Shown piece after piece: positions 10,419 through 20,129 of a stretch of 64,000 nt of DNA (position 1 is its first letter; every line of letters begins with the position of its first letter). The stretch lies in contig ML058385.1 in the NCBI GenBank assembly GCA_003013855.2, forward strand, positions 806,001-870,000, given 5' to 3'. Position numbers and translations under genes: made by a program. The notes under the pieces are model-generated. The model had not been told where the DNA came from. It saw nothing but the letters and a program-made list of their open reading frames with translations, and searched no databases. The stretch comes from Liriodendron chinense. Lineage: Eukaryota; Streptophyta; Magnoliopsida; Magnoliales; Magnoliaceae.

Positions 10419-11114
10419 TTGCCTTTTTGTCTTTATTCTATTTGGTTTCTCCTGCTTCTTGTTCTCTCTTTTGTCGGACTGCTGTATTGTTTCATCAGCT
10501 TTGTTTCCCTTCGTGAGGCCCGCGGTTGTCTGAGGCGACTTCTAGATGCTTTAGACCGCCCCGAGGCTTGGTCATCTCTTGCTAGTCAATGCGACGGGGT
10601 GGCCGAGGCCTTGGCCTATCTTGGCGCTGAATCCCGCCCCATCCTCCGAGCTATGCAGAATATCTCGGCGATGGCCTCCATCTCAGATGAGCGCAAGGAG
10701 GCCGTCTCTAACTTCATCGGCGATTCTTCCCTTTTGGAGGAATTGGCCGTCTTGAAGGCGGCAGAGCCTTCTTTGGCTGCTTCTTTCCTTTCTCTCTCGA
10801 AGCGTCTCCACTTCCTAAAGGAGAAGAAGAGGGAGAGCAGGAGATTCCTGGCTTGGCTTATCCCTTTGGCGGAGGCCGAGTACCCGGATCATCGTGCCGG
10901 CATTTGGAGAATGGTCAGAGCGGCTATTCGGGAGCACGACGACCTGGCGATTGACTTATCTGCAATAAGGAACTATGCCGACGCTGAGCACCTGAACTTC
11001 GATCTCGTGCAACAATGCATTTTCATTTTGGTGGACTTGGTTTTCAAGGAGGCCCAGATTCAAGCGAAGGTTGATGAGTTGAGGGCTCAGGTTCTTCCGC
11101 TGATGCAGGACTGA
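10419..11114 (+). CDS. helical protein of unknown function, found only in element B
   Basis: 231-codon open frame on the same strand as the mobile-domain gene, with no recognised domain. The first in-frame ATG is about 80 codons in; the upstream part opens with TTG. The first 30 residues look like a membrane helix, but that DNA is a pyrimidine tract ending in CAG at 10496-10498, so it may be an intron end rather than a leader. The rest is charged and helix-forming: EARGCLRRLLDALDRPEAWS, LEELAVLKAAEPSLAASFLS, LHFLKEKKRESRRFLAWL, FKEAQIQAKVDELRAQVLPL. A long uninterrupted frame with no stop in a decaying element suggests it was recently under constraint. Element C has no counterpart at this position. 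Confidence 0.45.
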   Translation: MPFCLYSIWFLLLLVLSFVGLLYCFISFVSLREARGCLRRLLDALDRPEAWSSLASQCDGVAEALAYLGAESRPILRAMQNISAMASISDERKEAVSNFIGDSSLLEELAVLKAAEPSLAASFLSLSKRLHFLKEKKRESRRFLAWLIPLAEAEYPDHRAGIWRMVRAAIREHDDLAIDLSAIRNYADAEHLNFDLVQQCIFILVDLVFKEAQIQAKVDELRAQVLPLMQD

Positions 11115-11502
11115 GGCCTCTGCTCTCTGGCTTCGGGGAGGAGTCCCCATAATTTTGGAATTGTCTTACATTTGACTGTTGTCGCTTGGTCATCTAAACA
11201 TTTGTTATTAACAATTTAGCCATGTGGAATGGCCCTTATGGTTGACGAATATTAATTTATACTTTTCGCTTCACTTCTGTTTTTTCCTGCCTGTGTGTTC
11301 TGTGACGACGGTGGCGCGGTTGCGAATGTCGTTCGCTTCATGTCTTCCATTGATTTTGAATGTGTTCCGCAGTGGTTCATGCTGACGCATTGTCCTCTGT
11401 TCATTTGCTGCTTTGTGTTCTTTTCTCTTATGCATGGTTTGATCGACTTTGTGCAAGCATTTCCCCTCTACTTTATATCTAAGTTTTACATGTCGTTTGC
11501 AG
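11115..11502 (+). other. probable intron/leader before the antisense gene start
   Basis: T-rich, no coding potential. Ends in a pyrimidine tract and TTTGCAG (acceptor AG at 11501-11502), 7 bases before the ATG at 11510. Element C has TTTTCACAG at the same relative place before its ATG (55134). A 5' leader intron is likely, but I cannot identify its donor with confidence. Confidence 0.45.
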
Positions 11503-11509
11503 ATTTATC

Positions 11510-12345
11510 ATGGCTAGCGATCCTTCACGGGCCGGTCCTTCGGGTCCTCCCCTAAATCCTTCCAAGCGTAAGCGTGCTGCCGCCAAGCAGGTAGTCAGAC
11601 CGTCCGCTGAAAATCCGCAATGGTTCCTTCCTCCCGAGACATTCAACTTTTATGAACGTATCCTCACCTTGTCGAAAGATATACAAAAGAAGATCCTTTG
11701 TGACCGGATCAGTGCCGCCTCCTCCAGACAGGGGCACACAGGGGCAGTGGGACGCATGGTACGCTCCTCTACGGGGCTTCCGGAGCGACGGGGCAACGGG
11801 TTCTGAAGAGGGCGAGGCTAGCCCGTCGATCCCTTCCCAGTCTACCAGGCGCGGCCGCCCTAAGAGGGCTGGCAAAGGTGCCAAGCAAGTATACTTGGAG
11901 AACCAAACCAAGTCTAGGTCGGACAAGATGAAGGTGGCTTGGTCTAGCGCCAAGCTTGTTACTGCGCCACTTGTGGTGAGGAATCCCTTCACTTGGGAGT
12001 ATATCCGTTATGCGAAGAGTTATCAACGGCAGCGGTCCCTCCCAAGTATTGAACCATCCGACATTTGCAGGAGCGATTCCTTCTACGGCGTCGATGTTTG
12101 GACATCTGGCCCGGCGTCATTCCTCAGATGTTCCCTCTCTAAGAACGGGAAGCAGCAATCGGTCTTGGGTGTGAAGGATATGATTTTCCTAGAGCCGAAT
12201 CACAATCCTCATCAGCCCTTCCCCAGACATTATTTCGAGACTCTTCGCCAGCGGTTTCACCATCTAGGGGATACTGAAATCTGGTTGTCCGGGGCGTTCC
12301 GGACTCGCGGTCATCTGGTCCTTCATCCGGGCTACGACGCGTGGG
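11510..12345 (+). pseudogene. antisense gene, exon 1 before the solo LTR
   Basis: Start chosen at ATG 11510 because MASDPS..GPSGPP and KRKRAA are shared with element C. Next come NPQWFLPPETFNFYERILTL and a 1-bp frame change near 11706, then KRAGKGAKQVYLENQTKS, LVTAPLVVRNPF, YAKSYQRQRSLPSIEPSDIC, DVWTSGPASFLRCSL, HYFETLRQRFHHLGDTEIW and GAFRTRGHLVLHPGYDAWV. The basic KRKRAA and RGRPKRAGKG stretches look like nuclear-localisation signals (inference). Element C is in frame across 11706 but breaks elsewhere, so the frameshift is private to B. Confidence 0.75.
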
Positions 12346-12837
12346 TGTTAATGTCAGATTTTGTAACGAGATCCTCCGGCTTTCCTCCTTCACTCCAGCA
12401 GGGATTTCCACCACCAGACCTGAAGCAAGACAACAAATAAGGGTGGCTGGGGACCAGCCGTTAGCCCTCCGATGCTTAAGTCAGGCCACAGTAAGAAGAG
12501 AAGCCAAGCAAAACGGGACCAAGATTGAATGTTGTGTGCGTACCTGCTCTTAATGGAGCCACCCCTTTATATAGATCTGAAGCAATCCAATTTGTTACGT
12601 AAGATGTCGAAATCCCGCTGATGTCGCATACGATACTGAGATCTTGCTGATTTCGTGGGATAAGATCCTATCTTTTGAGTCAGATCCAACCCAATGACTT
12701 ATTTCAACAATCACGCCCCTTGATGGCAATCCCTTGAGATCCGGATCCATTTAGAGAAGATAAGCCCAAAAATCGACCTATACGGGCTGCCAGTAAGCGT
12801 AGTAATAGCGCTGATGTGTCATGATAAACTGGAAGCC

Positions 12838-12963
12838 GTAGTTGGAGTCATAGCTTCCGAAAAGGAAGGAGACGCCCATCCGAAAAGGAAGGAGACGCCC
12901 GTAGTTGGAGTCATAGCTTCCGAAAAGGAAGGAGACGCCGACAAGACGGAAACCACCGAACTG
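12838..12963. repeat. 63-bp tandem duplication in solo LTR
   Basis: GTAGTTGGAGTCATAGC recurs at 12838 and 12901. The shorter word CCGAAAAGGAAGGAGACGCC occurs three times. It lies upstream of the minus-strand TATA box of this LTR. Confidence 0.8.
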
Positions 12964-13222
12964 GATGTAGCCCTGCTTGGTGTCGCAGAGGGATTGGACA
13001 AGCTGCTCGACGGGAATCGGGTGCTAGTACTGAAGGCTAAGAGATATTACCGCAGGAAAGCTGCTCGCATATTAGAATGTGGTCGCGAGTCCAAGTACAC
13101 ACTTAGATGTAACGTCTTTCAACGAATTGTGAGAAGGTCTGCTCGCGGATCGAGCTTTGCCGTATTTGACTATCGGTTATGAAGACTCGAAACTTGCGAA
13201 TAGCTGCTCCGTATTTTTTAAT

Positions 13223-13550
13223 CTACGACTCCTGATCAGGTGAGCTCGAGAGTCGAGTGGGTGCGCATACTTATTCAATATTCGACTCTCGATCAGATAA
13301 TCTCGAGAGTCGAATGGACGTCCCGTACTTATTCAATATTCGACTCTCGATCAGATAATCTCGAGAGTCGAATGGACGTCCCGTACTTATTCAATATTCG
13401 ACTCTCGATCAGATAATCTCGAGAGTCGAATGGACGTCCCGTACTTATCCATTCTATGACTCCCGAATTTACGATCTCGAGGGTCGAACCGGCACTCCGC
13501 ATTTACCCATTCTGCGACTCTTGATTAGATGATCTCGAGAGTCAAATGGG
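13223..13550. repeat. six tandem 58-bp units, each a perfect or near-perfect hairpin
   Basis: Units start near 13223, 13281, 13339, 13397, 13455 and 13513. The three central units are almost identical. Each contains ATTCGACTCTCGA, a 10-nt loop and TCGAGAGTCGAAT: 13-bp perfect arms. Outer units have decayed arms. No features of CRISPR, given the plant LTR context. Confidence 0.9.
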
Positions 13551-13598
13551 CATTTCTGCGTGAAATCTTATCTCCACCATTTTGCCTATAACAGTGGG

Positions 13599-13994
13599 CG
13601 AACCGGATCTTGGAACAACATAGGACGACCCTACGGGCAGTGGGTCTGTACAAGGCGATTGAAGCGACATCGAGCTACTTCTGCCGGGAGCCCTGGGTGT
13701 ACAAAGGCTTCCTCAACCACTGGTGTTCTATCACCAATTCCTTCCATATGCCGTGCGGTGAGATGAGCTTCTCGCTCTGGGATCTCAACAGGATTGCGGG
13801 CTCCCCATCCGTGGGAGGATTTACGATGAATGGGTCCCGAGCGACGACGAGCTGTCGCGGAAGAAGAAAGGTGTCAATGAAGGCTTCTTCTCCGAGGCCT
13901 GCTACGAACTGCTTGCTGAACTACCCCAGTTTTGGGGTCTCAAAGATAAGCTTCTGTTCGAGGACTGGCTGGTTTATTTCAGCCACGGCTTGAA
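13599..13994 (+). pseudogene. antisense gene, plant mobile domain core
   Basis: Continues exon 1 after the solo LTR: LEQHRTTLRAVGLYKAIEAT, SSYFCREPWVYKGFLNHWCS, ITNSFHMPCGEMSFSLWDLN, RIAG. This matches the mobile-domain core pattern (W...TFH.P.GE.T.TL.D...L.GLPI.G). A 1-bp loss near 13800 shifts the frame at GLPI; the other frame continues YDEWVPSDDELSRKKKG to EDWLVYFSHGLK at the intron donor. Element C keeps GLPIRGRMYDEWVPS. Confidence 0.75.
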
Positions 13995-14077
13995 GTAAGT
14001 TTTTGGTTTATGGGTTCTGTCTTACCGTTTTGTCACGCTTCTTTCTGCTAACGCTTTGTCCTTTCCTTTACTCAGCT
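13995..14077 (+). other. intron 1 of the antisense gene (83 bp)
   Basis: Donor GTAAGT at 13995, pyrimidine tract, acceptor CAG ending at 14077. Splicing joins HGL-N-LDYA in frame. Element C has an intron of exactly 83 bp (56363-56445) at the same codon with the same GTAAGT. Confidence 0.85.
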
Positions 14078-14789
14078 TGGACTACGCGGCCTTCGACGAA
14101 GGTCGTGGTGATAAGGCGCTGTTGGAGAAGCGAATGAAAGAGAACTTCCCGCGCCCCAATAAACTCTCCCCCTCCTGTGAGCTAGCTGGCTTCCTGGCGT
14201 ATTGGCTCAGTTGCGTGGTGCTCCCGAGTTCCAAGCAGGCGGATAACGTCAGAATATCTTGCTTTGCCGTCGCAGGGGCCCTGGCGAATGGTCACCGATA
14301 TGCGCTGGCTCCGGCGGTCTTATGCTCTGTATATCGAGCATTCGGTTATGTTATCAGCAACAAGGAGCGCGCTGCTTATGTGATGAACTCCGCTTACTAC
14401 GGATGGCACTTTTTCTCGGGCTGGCTCGGAGTATACTTCCCCTGGGTCTATGGCGTGAGGCGTGGGGATTATATCAGAGCGGGGAAGCTCCCGCTTCATT
14501 TTTTCCAGAAGAGGAAGATGATCAGCCATAACTTAAACACTATCGAAGACAAAATCGCGGGGCTTGATGATATGTACTTCTATCATTTCTCTGGCACTCG
14601 CAGTGAAGAGCCGGTCCTGTGCACGGACGACGATAGTATTGATTATCACGAGCGTTCCTTCCTGATTGCGATTCGTCCTTCGTCACTGCCGCTCCGAGAA
14701 GGGCTGGAGTTCTGGAGGGAGCCTTATTATCCAAATCGTTTCGCCCGCCAATTCGGGTATGACCAGGGAGTGCCAGCGACCCTAGAACG
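14078..14789 (+). pseudogene. antisense gene, second conserved half
   Basis: LDYAAFDEGRGDKALLEKRM, KENFPRPNKLSPSCELAGFL, AYWLSCVVLPSSKQADNVRI, FAVAGALANGHRYALAPAVL, YRAFGYVISNKERAAYVMNS and YYPNRFARQFGYDQGVP are shared with element C. This is the C-terminal part of the mobile-domain homology. About 237 codons stay open, so this exon is the best preserved. A 1-bp deletion near 14786 ends the frame in a stop. Confidence 0.8.
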
Positions 14790-16227
14790 GTGACGCGCGA
14801 GCAGCGGGCGTACGGTGTTGGGCCCATTCACTGGAAGTGGATGTGGCGGCAGCTTCTGTTGACCGGGACCGGCTGTTCCTTCGTGATCCCGGGAACGCAG
14901 TGTTTCACCGGGACCGGCTGTTCCTTCGTGATCCCGGGAACGCAGTGTTTCGCCGGGGCCACCTTTGGGTGGATGAGGTGGTGGGCCCACCAATATGCGT
15001 TAGTGCTGAACAAAATGCTCGTTACCGAGCCCGTCTTCATCACGCCCCCCATCGTTACGCCCATTCCTGCCAACGGGCTAGGCTATATATCGGAGAATCT
15101 ACATCAGCCCGCAGTGCCAGGCACGGAGAGATTGCAAACCTCCCTGAACGTGGTGATCGATCATGAGAAGCCGGAGCACACCCTGGAAGGCTGGATTGCC
15201 TATGGGGAGAGGATCGTGACAATGGTGGGGCCAGAGTTCCCGTCTCTAGGCCCTATCGATGAGTTGCCTGCTGGGGGCGACGCCCTGAGAGGGGGAGGTG
15301 ACGGCGATGATGGCGAAGAAGGCGACGATGATGACGAGGGCATGGCCGAAGCCAGGGATGAGGGAGGTGACGCTGCCGCGGAGGGCGATGGCGATGATAG
15401 GGACGGCGATGGCGGAGCTGACGAAGGTAATGACGGTGCGGGAGGTAGTGGAGGCGGAGGCTCAGTGGGTGATAGTGGTGATGATGGTGGCGGTGAGGGC
15501 GGTGATGGCGATAATGGTGGCGAGGGTGCCGGCCCTCGGGTGAAAACTGCTCCTCGCCTTCCCGTTGTTTACGGCGGTAAGAAAATAAAGGATTTGTTGG
15601 AACTGCGCAGGGCCGAGCGCTCACGGGAGCAGCTTGCGAAGGAGGCTGACGATACTCCGATCGTCACCACGGGAGAAGCTAGGGAAGAGGGCGAGCTAAG
15701 CTCTCAAGTCAACCTGAGCGAGGGCTGCCCTGCTCGGGGGAGCGATGAGAATGAGCCTGTTTACGATAGGCCCATCCCTGAAGAGGGCGCGGGGGCAATC
15801 TTCATGGATTTGGATGACGAGGCGCCTGCCAAGTCTGCCCTTCCCCCCAATCTCTCTGTGGCAGACACTGAAGCTCAAGGCAGGATTCCGGAAGTGATCG
15901 TCGCCGTGGTGGAAGAGGTCGCGGTTCCCGCTATCGAGCTAAGCGCTCCTGAGCCTATTGTGGGGGCCCCTCCTGCTGCTGAACCGTTGTTGGTTGAATC
16001 TGCTGCTGAAGCCCCGCCTGTTGCCACATCGTTGCCAGCCGAGTCTGCTACTGCAATTCCTCCCGTTGCTGGGCCAGCGCCTGATGCCAATATTCCCGAG
16101 GTCGTGGTGATATCCTCCCCGGAATTTCCTGAGCCGTTAATTGAGGGAACAACGGAACCGGCCCCAGTGTCACCTATGCCTACCACTTCATCCAGCGTCG
16201 TTGCCGTTGGCATCCCTGACGTTGCTG
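14790..16227 (+). pseudogene. antisense gene, acidic and proline-rich region
   Basis: Begins with NREQ-type sequence in element C; here EQRAYGVGPIHWKWMWRQLL. A 45-bp tandem duplication (14863-14952) repeats TGTGCSFVIPGTQCF; element C has one copy. WMRWWAHQYALVLNK and LNVVIDHEKPEHT follow. Codons from about 15280 to 15540 encode an Asp/Gly/Glu tract with almost no other residues, then VYGGKKIKDLLELRRAERSR and REEGELSSQVNLSE, then a long Pro/Ala/Glu/Val region. Likely disordered. The frame stays open for nearly 500 codons. Confidence 0.75.
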
Positions 16228-16311
16228 GTATGTCATCTGCTTTTACTGTCCTGACTGCTTCCTTTCTGACGATGATCTTCTTGTATTAACGCTTCCTACT
16301 CTCTGTGTCAG
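16228..16311 (+). other. intron 2 of the antisense gene (84 bp)
   Basis: Donor GTATGT at 16228, acceptor CAG ending at 16311. Joins GIPDVA to VASSIGASVP in frame. Element C has an intron of exactly 84 bp (58674-58757). Read unspliced, it gives a false hydrophobic tail ending FLTMIFLY. Confidence 0.8.
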
Positions 16312-17015
16312 TAGCTTCTTCTATCGGTGCCTCAGTGCCTACGGCGTTGCCGGAGTCATTCGTCTCATCCCTTCGGGGTCTGTCGAAGACTAAGGCAAAT
16401 CTTCTCAAGGGTCTTCTGTCTGACATCGTTGACTCTTTAAGACATGAGGAGGAATGGCCTGTTTTAGACGAGGCGTTGCAGGCACTCGAGCTGAACGCTG
16501 CCTGGCTCGGGGTCGACTTGTCCTCCGTGATCGGTCAGGTGATTCTATTTAAAGAACGGGTGGCCCGAGAACTTGAGGCGAAAAGCCTCCAAACTGACCC
16601 TTCTGCTGAGGAAAAGCGCGGTCATTTGCGGTCACTTCTCCCAAAATTAGAATCACATGAGGCAGAGGTGGCCGTGTTAAAGAAGGATTGGCAGGTCGTT
16701 GACGATGGGTGTCAGGCGGCCACTGTCCGTTTGGCAGAGATAGACAACAAGGTGGCTCGACTGCAGGCCGAGCGCTCGATCGTCCACCTCAAACTATCCA
16801 AGCTCACCGGTTAGAGGGCTCGTTTGCAATCTTCCCTCGATCAGCAGGAGGCGGAGCGCGACGTCATGAAAGCCCAGGTTGCAGAGTTAGAGCAGTCTCT
16901 CAGGGACATTCCCGACCCTGCTCTAGTTCTAGCTGAGGCTGAGGCGGCACGGAAGGCGGTTGAGGAGTCTGCAGCAGACTTGTTAGACCAATGTTTAAAA
17001 ACTTTAAACGGTTGA
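16312..17015 (+). pseudogene. antisense gene, coiled-coil C-terminus
   Basis: LPESFVSSLRGLSKTKANLL, KGLLSDIVDSLRHEEEWPVL and VARLQAERSIVHLKLSKLTG, then a TAG stop (16812-16814) and an open continuation ARLQSSLDQQEAERDVMKAQ to CLKTLNG with stop at 17013-17015. Strongly heptad-like, probably a dimerisation coil. The element C copy (58758-59460) has nearly the same length (703 against 704 bp), which supports 17015 as the true end. Confidence 0.7.
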
Positions 17016-17447
17016 GCTGCAGTGACCTCCACTTGTATTTAATACCGATTTTGGAACACGTTGTAACAAATATTGTGTCAATATGTATACTACTGTAGTT
17101 TTAGGTGCATGTTGTACTGCTAGGTCTTTTGCAAATTCATATTTTGAATGCGAATTGAGTGAGTCATTTGGGAAGAGTGTCCCCCTGTTTAGGACCCAAA
17201 CCTGTGCTTGTATGAACAGAGATACGATCGAGCTTTTATTAAGGGCTTCCCCCTTTCTTAGTTGCCTTCCAGGACAAGGCGTTATTTCTGACGTGCTCTG
17301 GGCCCCGATGACTTCCTGATACCTGTAAAAAAAGGTAGATAATCAGCATTTTGCCCCGGCCCTTACGCGATATCATTTCTTTTGGTATTTTCTACATCAC
17401 ATCATCCCTCTAATGGGGCGTTTACAAAATATGATGACAGACTTCTT
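17016..17447. other. convergent 3' ends of antisense gene and pol
   Basis: No coding potential. Contains the 3' end of the plus-strand gene and the stop of the minus-strand pol. AT-rich stretches with AATAAT/TGTAAC-type words could serve polyadenylation on either strand; I see no strong signal. Confidence 0.5.
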
Positions 17448-20123
17448 TCAAGTATAATATCTTTTCAAGAACCGACCGTTCACCAGCGTACTGACGCCCT
17501 GTCCTTTGCAATCTATCACCTGATAGGCTCCATTGGAGTACACCTCATCAATAATGCACACTGGATCCCACTTCGGGTCGAATTTACTTTTTGGGCCTTG
17601 CATCGGTACCGGACGTTTCATCATCAACACCAAGTCGCCCCTCTTAAATGACCTTCCCCGGACTCGTTTATCGTACGAAGCTAAGATTCGCTTTTGATAC
17701 ATTTCAAGTCTTTGCTGAGCGGCGAGTCTCTTCTCGTCCAGGTCGTCAAGCTCGATCATTCTGATTTTATCATTGTATTCGGTTGTCAGGGAGTGTCGGA
17801 GTGCAACCCGTAACGACTCCACCTGCATTTCCATCGGGATCACGGCTTCCGTACCGTACATCAATGAGTAAGGTGTGGCTCGAGTGGCTGTGCGGTACGT
17901 GGTCCTATATGCCCATAGTGCTTCGGGTAACCGTCTGTCCCAGTCTTTCTTATTCTCCGCCACCGTCTTCTTCAGGATTTTCACAATAGTCTTGTTGAAT
18001 GCCTCGGCCAACCCATTTGCGGGAGGGTAATAGGGCGACGAATAGCAATGCTTAATCTTGAACTTCGCACATAGTCTATCGATAGTGACATTTTTGAAGG
18101 GTGTCCCGTTGTCGGTAGTGATTTTTTCAGGGATACCGTGTCGGTACAATATGGAATGACGGATGAAACTTTCGACGTGTCTTGCTTTCACGTTTCTTAA
18201 GGTGACAGCTTCAACCCATTTGGAGAAGTAATCGGTCGCAGCAAGGATGTGCTGGTGCCCCTGAGAGGATGGTGGGTTGATTGGCCCTATCACGTCCATG
18301 CCCCAGGCGGCGAAAGGCCAAGATATCACTGATTGATGCAACTCTTCTAGCGGTGTGTGTATTATATCTGCATGTATTTGGCATTGATGGCACTTTCTAA
18401 CGTAGTCTATTGCGTCTGTCATCATTGTGGGCCAATAGTACCCCATATGTCGGACACGGTGATGCAAGTTCCTTCCCCCTTGGTGAGCACCACACTCCCC
18501 TCCGTGTGCTTCTTTTAGCATGGCGTATGCCTCGTCCTGGTCTAGGCAGCGTAACAATACTCCCTCGTACGAGCGCTTGTAAAGGGTGTCACTTTGTATT
18601 ACGAATGAACCGGCACGTCTCCTGATCTGAGTGCGCATCTTGGGCTCTTCTGGTAAAATCCCGTACTTCAAGTAGTCGACCAAAGGTCTTTTCCAGTCGT
18701 TTTCTTCTGTGATTTCAAAGCAACAAATAGGGTTTACGCTCGATTCATTGCTGGGCGATAAGGTAGTTGGCAAGATCCTTCTTTCTTCGATCGTTACTTG
18801 AAGAGGGCTGCCTCCAGGGTTAGCCAGGGCAGCAGCCAGGCTAGCTAACGCGTCGGCCTGTATGTTCTCTTGCCTTGGTATATGTGAAATGCTGCCATTG
18901 CGAAACTGATTGAACAATGATTGGGCTTGGCGGCAGAAGGGTGACAACTCAGGCTTGCGAACCTCATATTCCGTTGTTAGCTGTCTAATGACTAGCCTGG
19001 AGTCGCCGTATATTTGTATTGCTTTGATACGCATCTCGAGGGCGAGCTGTAGTCCGATAATAAGGGCTTGGTATTCTGCTTCGTTGTTGGTACAAGCCGG
19101 CACGATCGTGAATGCATAGGGCAGTAGATCTCTCTGCGGGCTAATGAATATAATTCCTGCTCCTGCCCCTGTGGACCTAGCGGCTCCGTCGAAGTACATT
19201 TGCCATGGTCGTGGTTCTTCAATCATCATAACCTGGTCGTCTGGGAGATCGCACTCCATTTCTTCCTTGCTTGAAACGGGGTGCGCGGCAAGGAAGTCCG
19301 CAATCGCCTGTCCTTTAACAGCTCGGGCCGGGACGTAAGTGATATCGAATTCTGAAAGGAGTAGGGCCCATTTTGCTAAGCGCCCAGACAGCATGGGCCG
19401 ATTCATGAGAAATTTGATCGGATCTGCCTTGGATATCAACGTTATTTGATGTGAGAGGCAGTAATGCCTAAGTTTCTTTACGGCGAAGATGAGGGCCAGA
19501 CATATCTTTTCGATCACTGAGTAGTTAAACTCGACCCCTGCTAACGTGCGGCTTAAATAATACAGCGCGTTCTCTTTGCCTTCTTCGTTCTTCTGTGCTA
19601 GGAGTGCTCCCAGCGAGTTATCACCTGCTGCAATGTATAGGATCAGCGGTTTACCCTTGATTAGGGCAGCAAGGACTGGTGAATTCCCGAGCATTTCTTT
19701 TAGCGAATCAAAAGCTTTCTGGCAGGCGGCGTCCCATTCGAATTTGACATTTTTCCTGTTGAGTCGGGAGAACGGCTGACAACGACCAGCCAGGTTTGAA
19801 ATGAATCTCCTCAAGTATGCTACGCGGCCTTGGAAGCTTTTCAACTGCTTCAGGTTCTTTGGAGGTGGCATTTCTATGATGGCTTTGATTTTTGCGGGAT
19901 CGATTTCTATGCCCCTGTGTCTGACCACGAAACCCAGGAATTTGCCGGATGCAACTCCGAATGCGCATTTTAGCGGATTCATGCGGAGGCTCTTCTTACG
20001 CAATCGTTGGAACACTTGCCTTAGGTGCTCCCTGTGCTGCTCGTGATCGATCGACCTGACGACTAAATCGTCTAGATAGCATTCGACGTGTTTATGCATC
20101 ATGTCCTGAAATATGACGTGCAT
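17448..20123 (-). pseudogene. RT (C-terminal)-RNase H-second RNase H-integrase, element B
   Basis: 891-codon uninterrupted frame. RT catalytic box YLDD is intact (residues 16-19). The first RNase H (about 155-290) lacks the usual TDAS Asp (LILYIAAGDNSLG). The archaeal-type RNase H (about 305-435) keeps D312 (FDGAA), E348 (NNEAE), D374 (YGDS) and D424 (QADA). Integrase has zinc ligands H540, H547, C578, C581 and catalytic D610, D671 (TTDNG), E707 (GLAEAF), then a C-terminal domain ending NGRFLKRYYT; no chromodomain. It is cut off from upstream pol by a single TAG codon just before its first Met. The rest appears functional. Confidence 0.9.
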
Positions 20124-20129
20124 TGCGCG

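Larger units (their letters stand above)
12346..13593 (-). mobile_element. solo LTR inside the antisense gene (TSD GTGGG)
   Basis: 1,248 bp beginning TGTTAATGTC and ending CTATAACA on the plus strand, flanked by GTGGG at 12341-12345 and 13594-13598. The antisense gene lines up with element C exactly across it. A minus-strand TATA box (CTATATAAA, 12566-12574) suggests minus orientation. It holds a 63-bp duplication (12838-12963) and a six-copy hairpin array (13223-13550). No coding content; the 123-codon frame at 12814 is repeat-derived. Confidence 0.9.
11510..17015 (+). pseudogene. antisense plant-mobile-domain gene, element B
   Basis: Large plus-strand gene between pol and the 3' LTR, opposite to the retrotransposon. 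Removing a solo LTR (12346-13593) and two introns (13995-14077, 16228-16311) leaves about 1,360 codons; the copy in element C gives about 1,385. Order: basic N-terminus, conserved domain, plant mobile domain (FLNHWCSITNSFH...GE...SLWDLNRIAG), a second conserved half after intron 1, an Asp/Gly-rich acidic tract, a Pro/Ala/Glu tract, then coiled-coil C-terminus after intron 2. The plant mobile domain is known from host genes (for example the MAIN family) and from transposons; its role here is unknown. This copy is broken by small frameshifts near 11706, 13800 and 14786, a stop at 16812-16814 and the solo LTR. Confidence 0.8.

Noticed and set aside
12814..13182. 122-codon frame in the solo LTR
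   Set aside because: Built from the 63-bp duplication inside an LTR; no homologue expected.
13223..13550. CRISPR-like array (also 42197-42609, 49419-49831)
   Set aside because: Regular spacing, but spacers are themselves repeated, units lie in plant LTRs and no cas genes exist.
15253..15624. His-rich minus-strand frame (also 57424-57846)
   Set aside because: Shadow of the GATGGTGG repeats that code for the acidic tract on the plus strand.
16228..16290. C-terminal membrane helix of the antisense protein
   Set aside because: It is translation of intron 2; donor and acceptor are conserved in both copies.
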